Part shown: positions 45,796 through 55,071 of the stretch, one piece after another
How the letters are laid out: every line of letters starts with the position of its first letter
Position numbering within the stretch: the stretch's first letter is position 1
NCBI RefSeq assembly: GCF_023541015.1
Contig: NZ_JALNPR010000002.1
Location: 1 to 64,000 of the forward strand
Direction of reading: 5' to 3'
DNA length: 64,000 nucleotides
DNA from: Marivivens donghaensis
GTDB lineage: Bacteria; Pseudomonadota; Alphaproteobacteria; Rhodobacterales; Rhodobacteraceae
The notes under the pieces: model-generated
Told to the model about the DNA's origin: nothing
The model's database searches: none
Seen by the model: the letters and a program-made list of their open reading frames with translations, nothing else
Made by a program: the position numbers and the translations under genes

Positions 45796-47469
45796 ATGGA
45801 CATCAAGGATATCAACAAACGCATCAGCGTGAGCCCACAGATCACTGCAGCCGACGTTAAGGCGATTGCAGACGCGGGCTTTCGTGCCATCATCTGTAAC
45901 CGTCCCGACGGCGAAGGTGCTGACCAACCAACCTTCGAAGAGATCGACACCGCGGCTAAGGCTGCTGGTCTCGAAACGCTCTACCTGCCGATCGTATCGG
46001 GCAAGGTTGAGGACGCGGATGCTGCGAAATTCGGTGACGCCCTTGATGCGCTCCCTGGCCCTGTTTTGGCCTACTGCCGCACAGGCACACGTTCCGCGAC
46101 CCTCTGGTCATTGAGCCAAGCGAAATCCCTGCCCGTCTCTGACATCCTCGCGGCAACGAAATCCGCTGGCTACGACATGGGCGGCGTTGTGCGTCGTATC
46201 GCAAACGGCGGCAAAACCCCGACCGACAACACCGACGCATCGTTTGACGTTGTGATCGTGGGCGGTGGCGCAGGCGGTATCGCAGTGGCCTCGTCGCTGA
46301 AGGCTCGCAAACCTGACCTCGACATCGCGGTGATCGACCCTGCCGACATCCACTACTACCAGCCAGGCTGGACCATGGTTGGCGCAGGCGTTTTCCACCC
46401 CCAAGAAACCGCAAAAACCATGGGCAGCCTCATTCCCAAAGGCGTCCACTGGATCAAATCGGCGGTCGCTGCTTTTGAACCCAAAGACAACGCTATCATC
46501 CTCGATGGCTGCCGCGTGGTTGGCTACAAACGCCTGATCGTTGCACCGGGCATCAAACTCGACTGGAACCGCATTGAAGGCCTCGTGGATACGCTCGGCA
46601 AAAACGGCGTGACCTCGAACTACCGCTATGACCTCGCGCCTTACACGTGGAAACTCGTGCAAGAGCTGAAAGAGGGCAAAGCGCTCTTCACCCAGCCACC
46701 GATGCCGATCAAATGTGCAGGCGCACCGCAAAAAGCGATGTATCTCTCGGGCGACCACTGGTTCAAAAACGGCGCTCTGAAAAACATCGACATCCAGTTC
46801 ATGAATGCTGGCGGCGTGCTCTTTGGCGTCAAAGACTACGTGCCTGCACTGGAAAAATACGTCGAAAAATACGACGCATCGCTGAACTTCTTCCACAACC
46901 TGATCTCGATCGACGGCCCTGCGAAGAAGGCGACCTTTGCCGTTGCGAAGCCCGAAACCGAAGCCACCACGGTCACCGTCGAATTCGACATGATCCACGT
47001 GGTTCCGCCGCAGGTCGCACCTGACTTTATCCGCGTATCGCCACTGGCTGACGCTGCGGGTTGGGTTGATGTGGACCAGTCCACGCTGCGCCACAAAACC
47101 TACGACAACATCTGGTCGCTGGGCGATGTGATGAACGCTCCGAACGCGAAAACCGCTGCTGCGGCACGTGTTCAGGCGCCTGTTGTGGCTGAAAACGTCT
47201 GCGCAGACATCGACGGCAAATCGGCTGTCGCACAGTACAACGGCTACGGCTCATGCCCGCTCACCGTTGAACGCGGCAAAATCGTTCTGGCTGAATTCGG
47301 TTACGGCGGTGCGCTGCTGCCGTCCTTCCCGAAGTGGATCAACGATGGCACCAAACCATCGAAGCTGGCGTGGTGGCTCAAAGAAACTGCGCTTCCGCCG
47401 ATCTACTGGAAGGCCATGCTGCGTGGCCGTGAATGGATGATCAAACCTGAAAAGGTAACCGCGAAATAA
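45796..47469 (+). CDS. DUF442 sulfurtransferase-like domain fused to sulfide:quinone oxidoreductase
   Basis: A 557-residue bifunctional protein. Residues 1-140 are a DUF442/TIGR01244 domain with the loop CRTGTRS (Cys94, Arg99). Residues from about 150 are a type II SQR-like flavoprotein: FAD motif GGGAGGIA at 155-162, the cysteine Cys307 in PIKCAGAPQK and Cys487 in YGSCPLT, spaced 180 residues apart as the redox pair of human SQOR-type enzymes. SQR oxidises H2S and gives a persulfide to an acceptor; the N-terminal domain could be that acceptor or transferase, and the MBL dioxygenase encoded before it would oxidise the product. The last three genes thus make a route from sulfide to sulfite and export. 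Confidence 0.85.
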   Translation: MDIKDINKRISVSPQITAADVKAIADAGFRAIICNRPDGEGADQPTFEEIDTAAKAAGLETLYLPIVSGKVEDADAAKFGDALDALPGPVLAYCRTGTRSATLWSLSQAKSLPVSDILAATKSAGYDMGGVVRRIANGGKTPTDNTDASFDVVIVGGGAGGIAVASSLKARKPDLDIAVIDPADIHYYQPGWTMVGAGVFHPQETAKTMGSLIPKGVHWIKSAVAAFEPKDNAIILDGCRVVGYKRLIVAPGIKLDWNRIEGLVDTLGKNGVTSNYRYDLAPYTWKLVQELKEGKALFTQPPMPIKCAGAPQKAMYLSGDHWFKNGALKNIDIQFMNAGGVLFGVKDYVPALEKYVEKYDASLNFFHNLISIDGPAKKATFAVAKPETEATTVTVEFDMIHVVPPQVAPDFIRVSPLADAAGWVDVDQSTLRHKTYDNIWSLGDVMNAPNAKTAAAARVQAPVVAENVCADIDGKSAVAQYNGYGSCPLTVERGKIVLAEFGYGGALLPSFPKWINDGTKPSKLAWWLKETALPPIYWKAMLRGREWMIKPEKVTAK

Positions 47470-47508
47470 CGACCTTCCTGTTCCGGTGTCCATGCCGGAG
47501 CAGAAACT

Positions 47509-47541
47509 GGCGGGGCCTTCGCCGGCTCCGCCGTTCTTTTT
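47509..47541 (+). terminator. Hairpin with T-run between SQR fusion and SulP gene
   Basis: GGCGGGGCC (47509-47517) and GGCTCCGCC (47524-47532) pair with one G-T, loop TTCGCC, followed by TTCTTTTT. It lies 25 bases before the SulP start, so it should reduce expression of SulP relative to the enzymes. Confidence 0.75.
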
Positions 47542-47565
47542 CTCTCCTCCGCCAAGGTGTTGCCC

Positions 47566-49305
47566 ATGGCCCTCTCGCCACTCACAAAATATCTCCCGGT
47601 CCTTCAATGGGGCCGCACCTATAACAAAGAAGCCTTCCAGAACGACCTCGTCGCCGCTGTGATCGTAACGATCATGTTGGTGCCTCAGTCGCTGGCTTAC
47701 GCGCTCCTCGCAGGTCTGCCCGCTGAGGCGGGTATCTACGCGTCGATCGTGCCGATCATGCTCTACTCCGTCTTTGGCACTTCACGCGCGTTGGCCGTTG
47801 GTCCTGTAGCCGTTGTGTCGCTGATGACCGCCGCCGCGATTGGCAAGGTCGCCCAATCGGGTGACATAGGATACGCCACCGCCGCGCTGACGCTGGCGTT
47901 CCTCTCTGGTGTCATGCTCTTGGGCCTTGGCCTGCTGCGGTTGGGCTGGATCGCGAACTTCCTATCCCACCCTGTGATTGCGGGCTTTATCACCGCCTCG
48001 GGCGTCCTAATCGCATCGAGCCAGATCGGCCATATCCTTGGCATCTCGATCTCGGGCCACTCGCTGCCGCATATGTTCGAAAGCCTGTTTGAGAACTTCA
48101 CCAAACTGAACTTTATCACGCTCTTTATCGGCGTTGCGGCAACCGCGTTCCTGTTCTGGGTGCGCAAGGGTCTCAAACCGCTCCTCCTGTCCAAAGGCGT
48201 GCCGCCGAAACTCGCGGACGTGCTGACCAAGGCTGGCCCCGTTGCTGCCGTCGTCGTCACCACCGCTTTCGTTGCGCTGTTCCGTCTGGATAACTGGGGC
48301 GTCAAAGTGGTTGGCGAAGTCCCGCAGAGCCTGCCGCCCTTCACCATGCCCGACCTCTCGTTCGATCTGATCGGCAAACTCTTTGTCCCTGCCCTCCTAA
48401 TCTCGATCATCGGCTTTGTTGAATCGATCTCGGTCGCGCAAACCCTTGCCGCAAAGAAACGCCAGCGCATCACCCCTGACCAAGAGCTGATCGGTCTGGG
48501 CGCTGCAAACATCGGTGCGGCCTTTACCGGCGGCTATCCTGTCACGGGTGGCTTTGCCCGTTCGGTTGTGAACTTTGACGCAGGTGCGGAAACCCCTGCG
48601 GCTGGTGCCTTCACCGCTATTGGCCTCGCCATTGCCGCTCTTGCCCTCACCCCGCTTCTCTACTTCCTCCCCAAGGCAACGCTCGCCGCAACGATCATCG
48701 TCGCCGTTCTGTCGCTCGTGGACTTCTCGATCCTGAAACGGTCGTGGGGCTATTCCAAACCCGACTTCTTTGCGGTGGCTGCAACCATCCTGATGACCTG
48801 GGCCTTTGGTGTGGAAACGGGCGTGTCGTCAGGTGTTGGCCTCTCGGTCCTTCTGTATCTCTTTAAAACATCGCGCCCGCACATCGCCGAAGTGGGCCTG
48901 ATGGAAGGCACCGAACACTTCCGCAACATCAAACGCCATCAGGTGAAAACCGATGACCGTCTGGTGATGATGCGCGTCGATGAAAGCCTCTATTTCGCCA
49001 ACGCACGCTTCCTCGAAGATTACATCTACGACCGCGTGCAGGCTGATTGTGGCATCGAACACGTGGTGCTGATGATGTCGGCGGTAAACGCCATCGACTT
49101 CTCCGCCCTCGAAAGCCTCGAGGCCATCAACGCCCGCCTCAAAGATATGGGCATCAAACTACACATGTCCGAAGTCAAAGGCCCCGTGATGGACCGCCTC
49201 CAGACCGCGCATTTCCTGCACGACATGACGGGCGAGGTATTCCTCTCGCAATACGAGGCGATGGCCAAGCTCACAGGCATGACTGCCGCCAAAGCAGCCG
49301 AATAA
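47566..49305 (+). CDS. SulP-family anion transporter with STAS domain
   Basis: A 579-residue SLC26/SulP transporter. About 12-14 membrane helices are followed by a cytoplasmic STAS domain (about residue 440 to the end, with MMSAVNAIDFSALESLEAIN). The start MALSPLTKYLP at 47566 follows AAGGTG. The N terminus shows the family motif LVAAVIVTIMLVPQSLAYALLAGLPAEAGIYAS. In a sulfide operon the likely cargo is sulfate or sulfite, either export of the oxidation product or general anion exchange; the direction is not visible in sequence. It is closed by a strong terminator. Confidence 0.88.
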   Translation: MALSPLTKYLPVLQWGRTYNKEAFQNDLVAAVIVTIMLVPQSLAYALLAGLPAEAGIYASIVPIMLYSVFGTSRALAVGPVAVVSLMTAAAIGKVAQSGDIGYATAALTLAFLSGVMLLGLGLLRLGWIANFLSHPVIAGFITASGVLIASSQIGHILGISISGHSLPHMFESLFENFTKLNFITLFIGVAATAFLFWVRKGLKPLLLSKGVPPKLADVLTKAGPVAAVVVTTAFVALFRLDNWGVKVVGEVPQSLPPFTMPDLSFDLIGKLFVPALLISIIGFVESISVAQTLAAKKRQRITPDQELIGLGAANIGAAFTGGYPVTGGFARSVVNFDAGAETPAAGAFTAIGLAIAALALTPLLYFLPKATLAATIIVAVLSLVDFSILKRSWGYSKPDFFAVAATILMTWAFGVETGVSSGVGLSVLLYLFKTSRPHIAEVGLMEGTEHFRNIKRHQVKTDDRLVMMRVDESLYFANARFLEDYIYDRVQADCGIEHVVLMMSAVNAIDFSALESLEAINARLKDMGIKLHMSEVKGPVMDRLQTAHFLHDMTGEVFLSQYEAMAKLTGMTAAKAAE

Positions 49306-49312
49306 CCAAAAG

Positions 49313-49342
49313 GGGCGCGACCATCCGGTTCGCGCCCTTTTT
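49313..49342 (+). terminator. Terminator of the sulfide operon
   Basis: GGGCGCGA (49313-49320) and TCGCGCCC (49330-49337) with a nine-base loop, followed by TTTTT. It starts eight bases after the SulP stop. Confidence 0.88.
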
Positions 49343-49414
49343 CTATGTCGAACTAGGATAACGATAGCCCGTACGGGCGGTCAGATGGTCTAGTCTGCTA
49401 TGGATTTTCTGGGG

Positions 49415-49500
49415 TGGTACCCGCGGCCGGACTCGAACCGGCACGGCACTAAGGCCAAGAGATTTTAAGTCTCCGATGTCTACCATTCCACCACGCGGGC
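49415..49500 (-). tRNA. tRNA-Leu (anticodon UAA)
   Basis: Reverse-strand class II tRNA. Acceptor stem GCCCGCG pairs with CGCGGGT, discriminator A, encoded CCA at 49417-49415. Anticodon arm GGAGA-CTTAAAA-TCTCT with anticodon TAA. A long variable arm (TTGGCCTTAGTGCCG region) and T-arm GGTTCGAGTCC complete it. The class II variable arm supports Leu. Confidence 0.96.
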
Positions 49501-49570
49501 ACGAGGGTGTTTTGCCCTGCCCCGCGCCGATGGGCAAGGGGCGAAAGGTGCAAAAGCCGCTTTGACGGAA

Positions 49571-50071
49571 TTATCCGCCCGTTGCGACAGGACCGACGCC
49601 TTCTTCTTTGACGGCCTGCATCGCAACATAGGTCGATGTATTCGCCAAATACGGCAGGGTCGATATTTTCTCTGCCAGAACAAGCCGATAAGCCGACATC
49701 GACGCCGTGCGAACCTTGAGCAGGTAGTCGAACTGACCCGCAATCAGGTGACACTGTTCAATCTCTGGCACGCGAATGACGGCAGCGTTGAACTCGGCCA
49801 AGGCCGACTCGCGAGTGTCGGTCAGTTTCACCTCGACAAAGGCCACGTGATCGCGCCCCAAACGGATCGGGTCAAAGAGCGCGCGATAACCACGGATCAG
49901 CCCTGTTTCCTCAAGCCGCTTCAAACGCGCTTGGGTCGGGGATTTCGACAGGCCGATCCGACGCGACAGCTCGGTCACACTGATCCGCCCCTCAATCGCG
50001 ACGATATCCAAAATCTTACGGTCGAATGCGTCCAGATCAGAACTATGGTGGATCATCTTGGCCTCTCTCAA
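49571..50071 (-). CDS. Lrp/AsnC-family transcriptional regulator
   Basis: A 166-residue regulator with an N-terminal HTH (FDRKILDIVAIEGRISVTELSRRIGLSKSPTQARLKRLEETGLI) and a RAM-type effector domain (EIEQCHLIAGQFDYLLKVRTA). Such proteins respond to amino acids. It may start at MIHHSSDLD, five codons after the first ATG. No amino-acid gene is next to it, so the target is unknown. The 252-bp upstream gap (50072-50323) contains its promoter and the suhB terminator. Confidence 0.88.
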   Translation of the reverse strand: MREAKMIHHSSDLDAFDRKILDIVAIEGRISVTELSRRIGLSKSPTQARLKRLEETGLIRGYRALFDPIRLGRDHVAFVEVKLTDTRESALAEFNAAVIRVPEIEQCHLIAGQFDYLLKVRTASMSAYRLVLAEKISTLPYLANTSTYVAMQAVKEEGVGPVATGG

Positions 50072-50270
50072 AGCAATATCGCCTCAAACTCGGCGATTTT
50101 GACAGTGAATGCGCCGCGAAAGGCGAACCTTCAAGGTAAATTTACGGCAAACCCGCCTAACGAGCGGTAAATTTGGAAATTTAGCGCAAACATACGCCGC
50201 AGCCGTTCGCAACGGCATCACAAATTCCGCAAATGTCCTGCCATTTTGGGCAAAATCAGGCCATCCAACG

Positions 50271-50300
50271 AAAAAGGACCGCACCCTGCGGCACGGTCCT
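50271..50300 (-). terminator. Terminator of the inositol monophosphatase gene
   Basis: On the minus strand AGGACCG (50300-50294) and CGGTCCT (50281-50275) pair, with a short inner stem, followed by TTTTT (50275-50271). It starts 23 bases after the gene stop. Confidence 0.85.
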
Positions 50301-50323
50301 CAAATCTAACAATCGACCAGCGA

Positions 50324-51118
50324 TTACGCTGCCGCGCCACGGATCACTTTGGCAAACGGGCCGAACATGGATTCGTTCGCGCAGATCAGGTTGCCATCCT
50401 CAAGGATGTTACCGTCTTCGTGAATCGGCTCCAGTAGGGCACCTGCTTCGCGCACAATAACGAGGCCAGCAGCGATATCCCACGGCTTCAGACGGCGTTC
50501 CCAGAAACCGTCGAAACGGCCAGCAGCGACATAGGCAAGGTCCAGAGACGCAGCGCCCAGACGACGCACACCCGAGGTCGCGGGCAGCAATTGACCGAGG
50601 TCACGCAGGGTCTGCGGCAGGTCCGTGCTACCAGCAAACGGCAGGCCCGTTGCAAAGATACCGTCGGTCAAACGGTGACGACCAGAGACGCGAATACGGG
50701 TCTCGTTCATCCATGCGCCCGACCCTTTTTCGGCATAGAACATCTCGTCTTTGACGGGATCGTAAACCACGCCCGCAACGATTTGACCCTTATGTTCAAG
50801 GGCGATCGACACAGCCCAGTGACCCAGACCGTGCAAAAAGTTGGTGGTGCCATCGAGCGGATCAACGATCCAGCGACGGGTCGGATCTTCGCCTTCGATC
50901 TCTTTGGACTCTTCTCCGAGGAAGCCATAGGTCGGACGGGCTTCCATCAATTCAGTGCGGATGATTTCCTCGGCATTGCGGTCGGCGCGAGTGACAAAGT
51001 CACCAGGCCCTTTGGTGCTGACCTGTAGCTGTTCAACTTCGGTAAAGTCTTTGAGCAAGGCGCGCCCAGCTTTACGGGCGGTCTTCATCATCACGTTCAG
51101 GTTTGCACTACCAGCCAT
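50324..51118 (-). CDS. suhB: Inositol monophosphatase family protein (SuhB-like)
   Basis: A 264-residue Mg2+/Li+-sensitive phosphatase. Metal motifs are LGEESKE (Glu), WIVDPLDGTTNFLHG, and KPWDIAAGLVIVREAGA. SuhB-type proteins dephosphorylate inositol-1-phosphate or, in proteobacteria, also modulate rRNA transcription antitermination. It is monocistronic, divergent from the GGDEF-EAL gene. Which role it has here cannot be decided from sequence. Confidence 0.9.
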   Translation of the reverse strand: MAGSANLNVMMKTARKAGRALLKDFTEVEQLQVSTKGPGDFVTRADRNAEEIIRTELMEARPTYGFLGEESKEIEGEDPTRRWIVDPLDGTTNFLHGLGHWAVSIALEHKGQIVAGVVYDPVKDEMFYAEKGSGAWMNETRIRVSGRHRLTDGIFATGLPFAGSTDLPQTLRDLGQLLPATSGVRRLGAASLDLAYVAAGRFDGFWERRLKPWDIAAGLVIVREAGALLEPIHEDGNILEDGNLICANESMFGPFAKVIRGAAA

Positions 51119-51268
51119 CGGGGCCTCCGTTCACGGTCCAAGCAGCGCGTATAGGCAAATCCGATCAATCGGGCAAGGCCGCGAATGGCACTCTTTCGGG
51201 AAAAACGCACCGTTAACGATTTGTTTGGTTTTGATTGGCAACATGGGCCCAAAGGCAGGAAGAGGCCC

Positions 51269-53236
51269 ATGATCGCGCAGAGTTTTGATAAGATCCGCTA
51301 TCAAACCCGTTTTGCCATTCACGTGGCCACACGGGACATAGCCAAACGCCTCGCCTCTGCGGCGATGATGTTGGTTATATTGTGGTGGGTCGGCTACGGC
51401 ACCCTGGCCCTGATCATGTCTGGCATTCTCGTCGCTTACGAGGTCGCGGCACATTGGCTTGCCCAGAAATTGCCCGAAAGGGACGAGGATATCACCGCCA
51501 CCTATGTGTTCACCGTCTGGCTGGTGAACTGTAGCTCCGTCCTCTTTTACCTCGCGCCCGCGTTCCTTTTGGCAGCAGAGCCGTCGTCCGCCATGCTCCT
51601 TGCGGGGTTCTTGTGGCTCTTTGGGGTCTTTGTTCACATCACCAACACCTTCGCCGCCCTCCCGTTCTATAACTGGAGCCTGATGGCACCCTCTTTTGGC
51701 TCTGCCTTCGCGGTGTTCTGGCTCGCCAGCGAAAACGCGTTCCTCCCGTCGAGCGAGGGGGAATGGATCATCACCACGGGCATGATGGTCGTCTATATCT
51801 TCAACACGTTCGAAACCCTGCACAAACAAAAGGACACCCAGCGCGCCCTCAACGCCGCCCGCGAAGAGGCGAACGCCCGCTTGCGTGCCCTCGAACATCT
51901 GTCCCGCCATGACCCACTCACGGGCCTATTGAACCGTCGAGCGTTTGATGAAGAACTTGAACACCTCATTGCCCAGCGTCGTTTGGGCAGCGAATTGGGC
52001 GTGTTCCTCATCGACCTCGACGGGTTCAAGCCGATCAATGACACCTACAGCCACGAAGCGGGCGATCAGGTGCTTCAGGCCGTGGCGAGCCGCCTGTCCA
52101 AACTGGTCGGCGACACGGGCATCGTGGCCCGACTAGGCGGCGACGAATTTGCCATCGCATTCCGCACGATCACATCGGAAAAGGCCGCGCTGCGATTGGC
52201 CGACTATATTGCCCGCGCGATCCAAGCGCCTGTCGAATGGCACGAAAAGGAACTCCATATCTCGGCCTCGGTCGGCATCGGCCTCACACGGCACGCGGGC
52301 ACTACGGTCGAAGGGCTATGTGGGGCCGCCGATCAGGCCATGTATCGCGCGAAAAACAGCTCTGGCATCTCAGCCGCGATTTACCGTGCCGACGATTTCG
52401 AACGCCGCCTATCGCTTGAGGACCGCCGCGAAATCCTCGCCGCGATGCACAGCCGCGAAATCCGCCCCTATTACCAACCCAAGGTCGACCTCGCCACGGG
52501 CCGCAGTATCGGGTTCGAGGCCCTCGCCCGCTGGATACACCCGACCAAAGGTCCCCTGCCCCCGAACCTCTTTATCCCGCAGATCAACGAACTTGGCCTG
52601 CACGGCGATTTCCTATCGCATATGGCGGGCTGCGTGCTCCACGACATCGAACAGCTTTTGGCCGAAGGCCTCGACCCAGGCGAAGTGTCGATCAACGTCC
52701 CAGAGGTCGCGCTTGCCACGCAATCTGGCCGTGCCGACCTCGACGACCTGCTCAGCCGGCATCCGAACGCCCGCCGCCACATCACGCTAGAAATCACAGA
52801 GGACGTGTTCATCGCCCGCTCTGCCGATACTATTCAGGCCAGCATCGCCCATTTCCGATCCGAAGGACTGCGCGTGTCGCTCGACGATTTCGGCACAGGC
52901 TTTGCGTCGTTCCAGCACCTGCGCCAACTTGAATTCGATGAGCTAAAGATCGACATGAGCTTTGTCGCCGACCTTGGACGCGATCCCACCGCCGAAGTTC
53001 TGATCCGTGGCTTCTTGGAAATCGCTGACGGTCTGGGCGTCTCTGTCATCGCGGAAGGCGTCGAAACGGAAGCCCAAGTCGATCACCTCCGCCGTCTGGG
53101 GTGTCGTCTGGGTCAGGGCTATCTCTTTGGCAAGGCGATGCCGATTGATGAAACCCGCATCCGCCTCTTTGCCGAGTCCAGTCGCGACCTTAGCCCCGTT
53201 GAAGTTTCACCGCCTCTTGCCGAGCCAGCCGAATAA
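51269..53236 (+). CDS. Membrane GGDEF-EAL protein (cyclic-di-GMP turnover)
   Basis: A 655-residue protein. The start ATG 51269 follows AGGAAGAGG; the track extends to 51185. An N-terminal membrane region of about six helices is followed by GGDEF with an intact active loop RLGGDEFAIAF, and EAL with EALARW, the metal and catalytic set ENITEDVF-like (LEITEDVF), DDFGTGFASF, KIDMSFV, and GVET. Both domains therefore look competent on motif grounds. The last 47 bases overlap the convergent LysR gene. A sensing function is unassigned. Confidence 0.9.
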   Translation: MIAQSFDKIRYQTRFAIHVATRDIAKRLASAAMMLVILWWVGYGTLALIMSGILVAYEVAAHWLAQKLPERDEDITATYVFTVWLVNCSSVLFYLAPAFLLAAEPSSAMLLAGFLWLFGVFVHITNTFAALPFYNWSLMAPSFGSAFAVFWLASENAFLPSSEGEWIITTGMMVVYIFNTFETLHKQKDTQRALNAAREEANARLRALEHLSRHDPLTGLLNRRAFDEELEHLIAQRRLGSELGVFLIDLDGFKPINDTYSHEAGDQVLQAVASRLSKLVGDTGIVARLGGDEFAIAFRTITSEKAALRLADYIARAIQAPVEWHEKELHISASVGIGLTRHAGTTVEGLCGAADQAMYRAKNSSGISAAIYRADDFERRLSLEDRREILAAMHSREIRPYYQPKVDLATGRSIGFEALARWIHPTKGPLPPNLFIPQINELGLHGDFLSHMAGCVLHDIEQLLAEGLDPGEVSINVPEVALATQSGRADLDDLLSRHPNARRHITLEITEDVFIARSADTIQASIAHFRSEGLRVSLDDFGTGFASFQHLRQLEFDELKIDMSFVADLGRDPTAEVLIRGFLEIADGLGVSVIAEGVETEAQVDHLRRLGCRLGQGYLFGKAMPIDETRIRLFAESSRDLSPVEVSPPLAEPAE

Positions 53237-54107
53237 AATGCGCAAGGTAGGGCCGCGTGTTCTCGGACTCGCGGGTCGCCGCAAACATCCGCCGTGTCAC
53301 CCCGACCTGACCGTCCTTGCCCAACGGCCGCGTGACGTAATCTGACGATTGCCGCACCTGACGCACAACCCAGTCTGGCAGCACCGACACCCCACGGTTG
53401 GATGCCACGAGCATCAGGATCACCGCCGTCAATTCGACCTGCCGCACCGCCGCAGGTTCGACACGTGCGGGCGACAACAGCATCTTAAAGATATCCAACC
53501 GCGACCGATCAACGGGGTAAGTGATCAGCGTCTGCCCTTCGAAATCCTGCGCCTCGATCACTGCCTTTTGCGCGAGGGGATGATGTGACGAGGCCACAAA
53601 AACAGGATCGTAGTCAAACAGCGGGTTAAAATCGACTTCCGACTGATCCTCAGGGTCCGAGGACACCACCAAATCGACCTCTTCGCGACGCAGCGCGCTC
53701 ATCGCATCAAACGAAAGGCTCGATCGGATATCGACGTCCACATCGGGCCAGACCTTGCGGAACTGTTCCAACACAGGCAGCAGCCATTCGAAACAGGCGT
53801 GACACTCCAGCGCGATATGCAGCCGTCCCGCGCGACCGTCTTGCAGACCTTCGAATTCGACCTCCAGATCGGCGAGGATCGGCAAAATCTGTTCCGCCGC
53901 CGCCAAGAGCCGCAAACCCGATGCCGACAAACGCAGAGGTTTCGCCCGACGCACGAAGAGTTCGACGCCGGCCTGATCTTCGATCCCTTTGATTTGGTGG
54001 CTCAGGGCCGATTGTGTGATGTTCAGCAAATCCGCCGCACGGGCCAACCCGCCCGTGTCATGGATTGCCTTAATCGTGCGAAGATGCCGGATCTCAATGT
54101 GCATCAT
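53190..54107 (-). CDS. metR: LysR-family regulator, MetR-like
   Basis: A 305-residue LysR protein with HTH IEIRHLRTIKAIHDTGGLARAADLLNITQSALSHQIKGIE and an effector-binding domain (ALECHACFEWLLPVLEQFRKVWPDVDVDI). It is divergent from metF by 88 bp, the standard arrangement of MetR, which uses homocysteine as co-activator. The name rests on similarity and location. A perfect dyad over its start codon may be its autorepression site. Confidence 0.85.
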   Translation of the reverse strand: MMHIEIRHLRTIKAIHDTGGLARAADLLNITQSALSHQIKGIEDQAGVELFVRRAKPLRLSASGLRLLAAAEQILPILADLEVEFEGLQDGRAGRLHIALECHACFEWLLPVLEQFRKVWPDVDVDIRSSLSFDAMSALRREEVDLVVSSDPEDQSEVDFNPLFDYDPVFVASSHHPLAQKAVIEAQDFEGQTLITYPVDRSRLDIFKMLLSPARVEPAAVRQVELTAVILMLVASNRGVSVLPDWVVRQVRQSSDYVTRPLGKDGQVGVTRRMFAATRESENTRPYLAHFIRLARQEAVKLQRG

Positions 54108-54123
54108 GAACGAACCTCATGAT
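54103..54123. promoter_or_regulatory. Palindrome ATCATGA-N7-TCATGAT at the metR start
   Basis: Perfect seven-base arms at 54103-54109 and 54117-54123. The left arm includes the two overlapping ATG start codons of the LysR gene (54107). LysR dyads often show T-N11-A symmetry near the regulator promoter; this one is unusually close to the start codon. Confidence 0.5.
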
Positions 54124-54195
54124 CGTCGTGAAAGTTATGAATTTGTCTCACATCATTTATTTTGCGACAAGGGGGCATCAACAAATAGGTGAATC

Positions 54196-55062
54196 ATGTC
54201 GCGCCCCAATGTCTCTTTCGAATTCTTCCCACCCAAATCGCTGGACCAATCGTTCCGCCTGTGGAACTGCGCGACGACCCTTGCTCCGATGGACCCGACC
54301 TTTGTGTCTGTGACCTACGGTGCAGGCGGCACAACACGCCAGCTCACTCACGAAGCCGTTGGTGCCATTCACAAAAACATCGGCCTGACTGTGGCAGCGC
54401 ACCTCACCTGTGTTGAAGCAACCCGCGCCGAAACGCTCGAAATCGCGAATGCTTACGCTGAGGTCGGCGTGACCGAAATCGTCGCCCTGCGCGGTGATGC
54501 CCCCAAAGGCGCAGAGAAATTCCGCCCGACCGCAGATGGCTTCCAGTCGTCCATCGAACTGATCGAAGCACTGGCAGACACGGGCAAATTCAAAATCCGC
54601 GTTGGTGCCTACCCTGAAAAACACCCAGAATCAGGCGATGCGGCCGCGGACATCGAATGGCTGAAGCGCAAGATTGATGCGGGTGCCACCAGCGCGATCA
54701 CTCAGTTCTTCTTTGAGGCAGAGACGTTCTTCCGCTTCCGCGACGCCTGCGAAAAAGCGGGCATCGACGCGCCGATCATTCCGGGCATCCTGCCGATTGA
54801 AAACTGGAACGGCGCGCGCAAGTTCGCCCAAATGTGCGGCACCTCGATCCCGCAGATCGTTGCGGACGCCTTTGATAACGCGGCCAAAACTGGTTCGACC
54901 GACCTCTTGGCGACCGCTCTGGCAACTGAACTATGCGACGACCTGATCCGTGGCGGCGTGAACGACCTGCACTTCTACACGCTGAACAAACCGGACCTGA
55001 CCCGCGACGTTTGCCATGCTTTGGGTGTGACCCCTCAGGTCAAACTCGAAAACGTGGCCTGA
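54196..55062 (+). CDS. metF: Methylenetetrahydrofolate reductase
   Basis: A 288-residue TIM-barrel flavoenzyme reducing 5,10-methylene-THF to 5-methyl-THF for methionine synthesis. Motifs are VSFEFFPPKS near the N terminus with the catalytic Glu, VTYGAGGTTRQLT, LRGDAPKG, and the C-terminal FYTLNKPDLT. Length is standard for bacterial MetF. The divergent LysR gene fits MetR control. A strong terminator follows. Confidence 0.95.
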   Translation: MSRPNVSFEFFPPKSLDQSFRLWNCATTLAPMDPTFVSVTYGAGGTTRQLTHEAVGAIHKNIGLTVAAHLTCVEATRAETLEIANAYAEVGVTEIVALRGDAPKGAEKFRPTADGFQSSIELIEALADTGKFKIRVGAYPEKHPESGDAAADIEWLKRKIDAGATSAITQFFFEAETFFRFRDACEKAGIDAPIIPGILPIENWNGARKFAQMCGTSIPQIVADAFDNAAKTGSTDLLATALATELCDDLIRGGVNDLHFYTLNKPDLTRDVCHALGVTPQVKLENVA

Positions 55063-55071
55063 TCCCATCCA

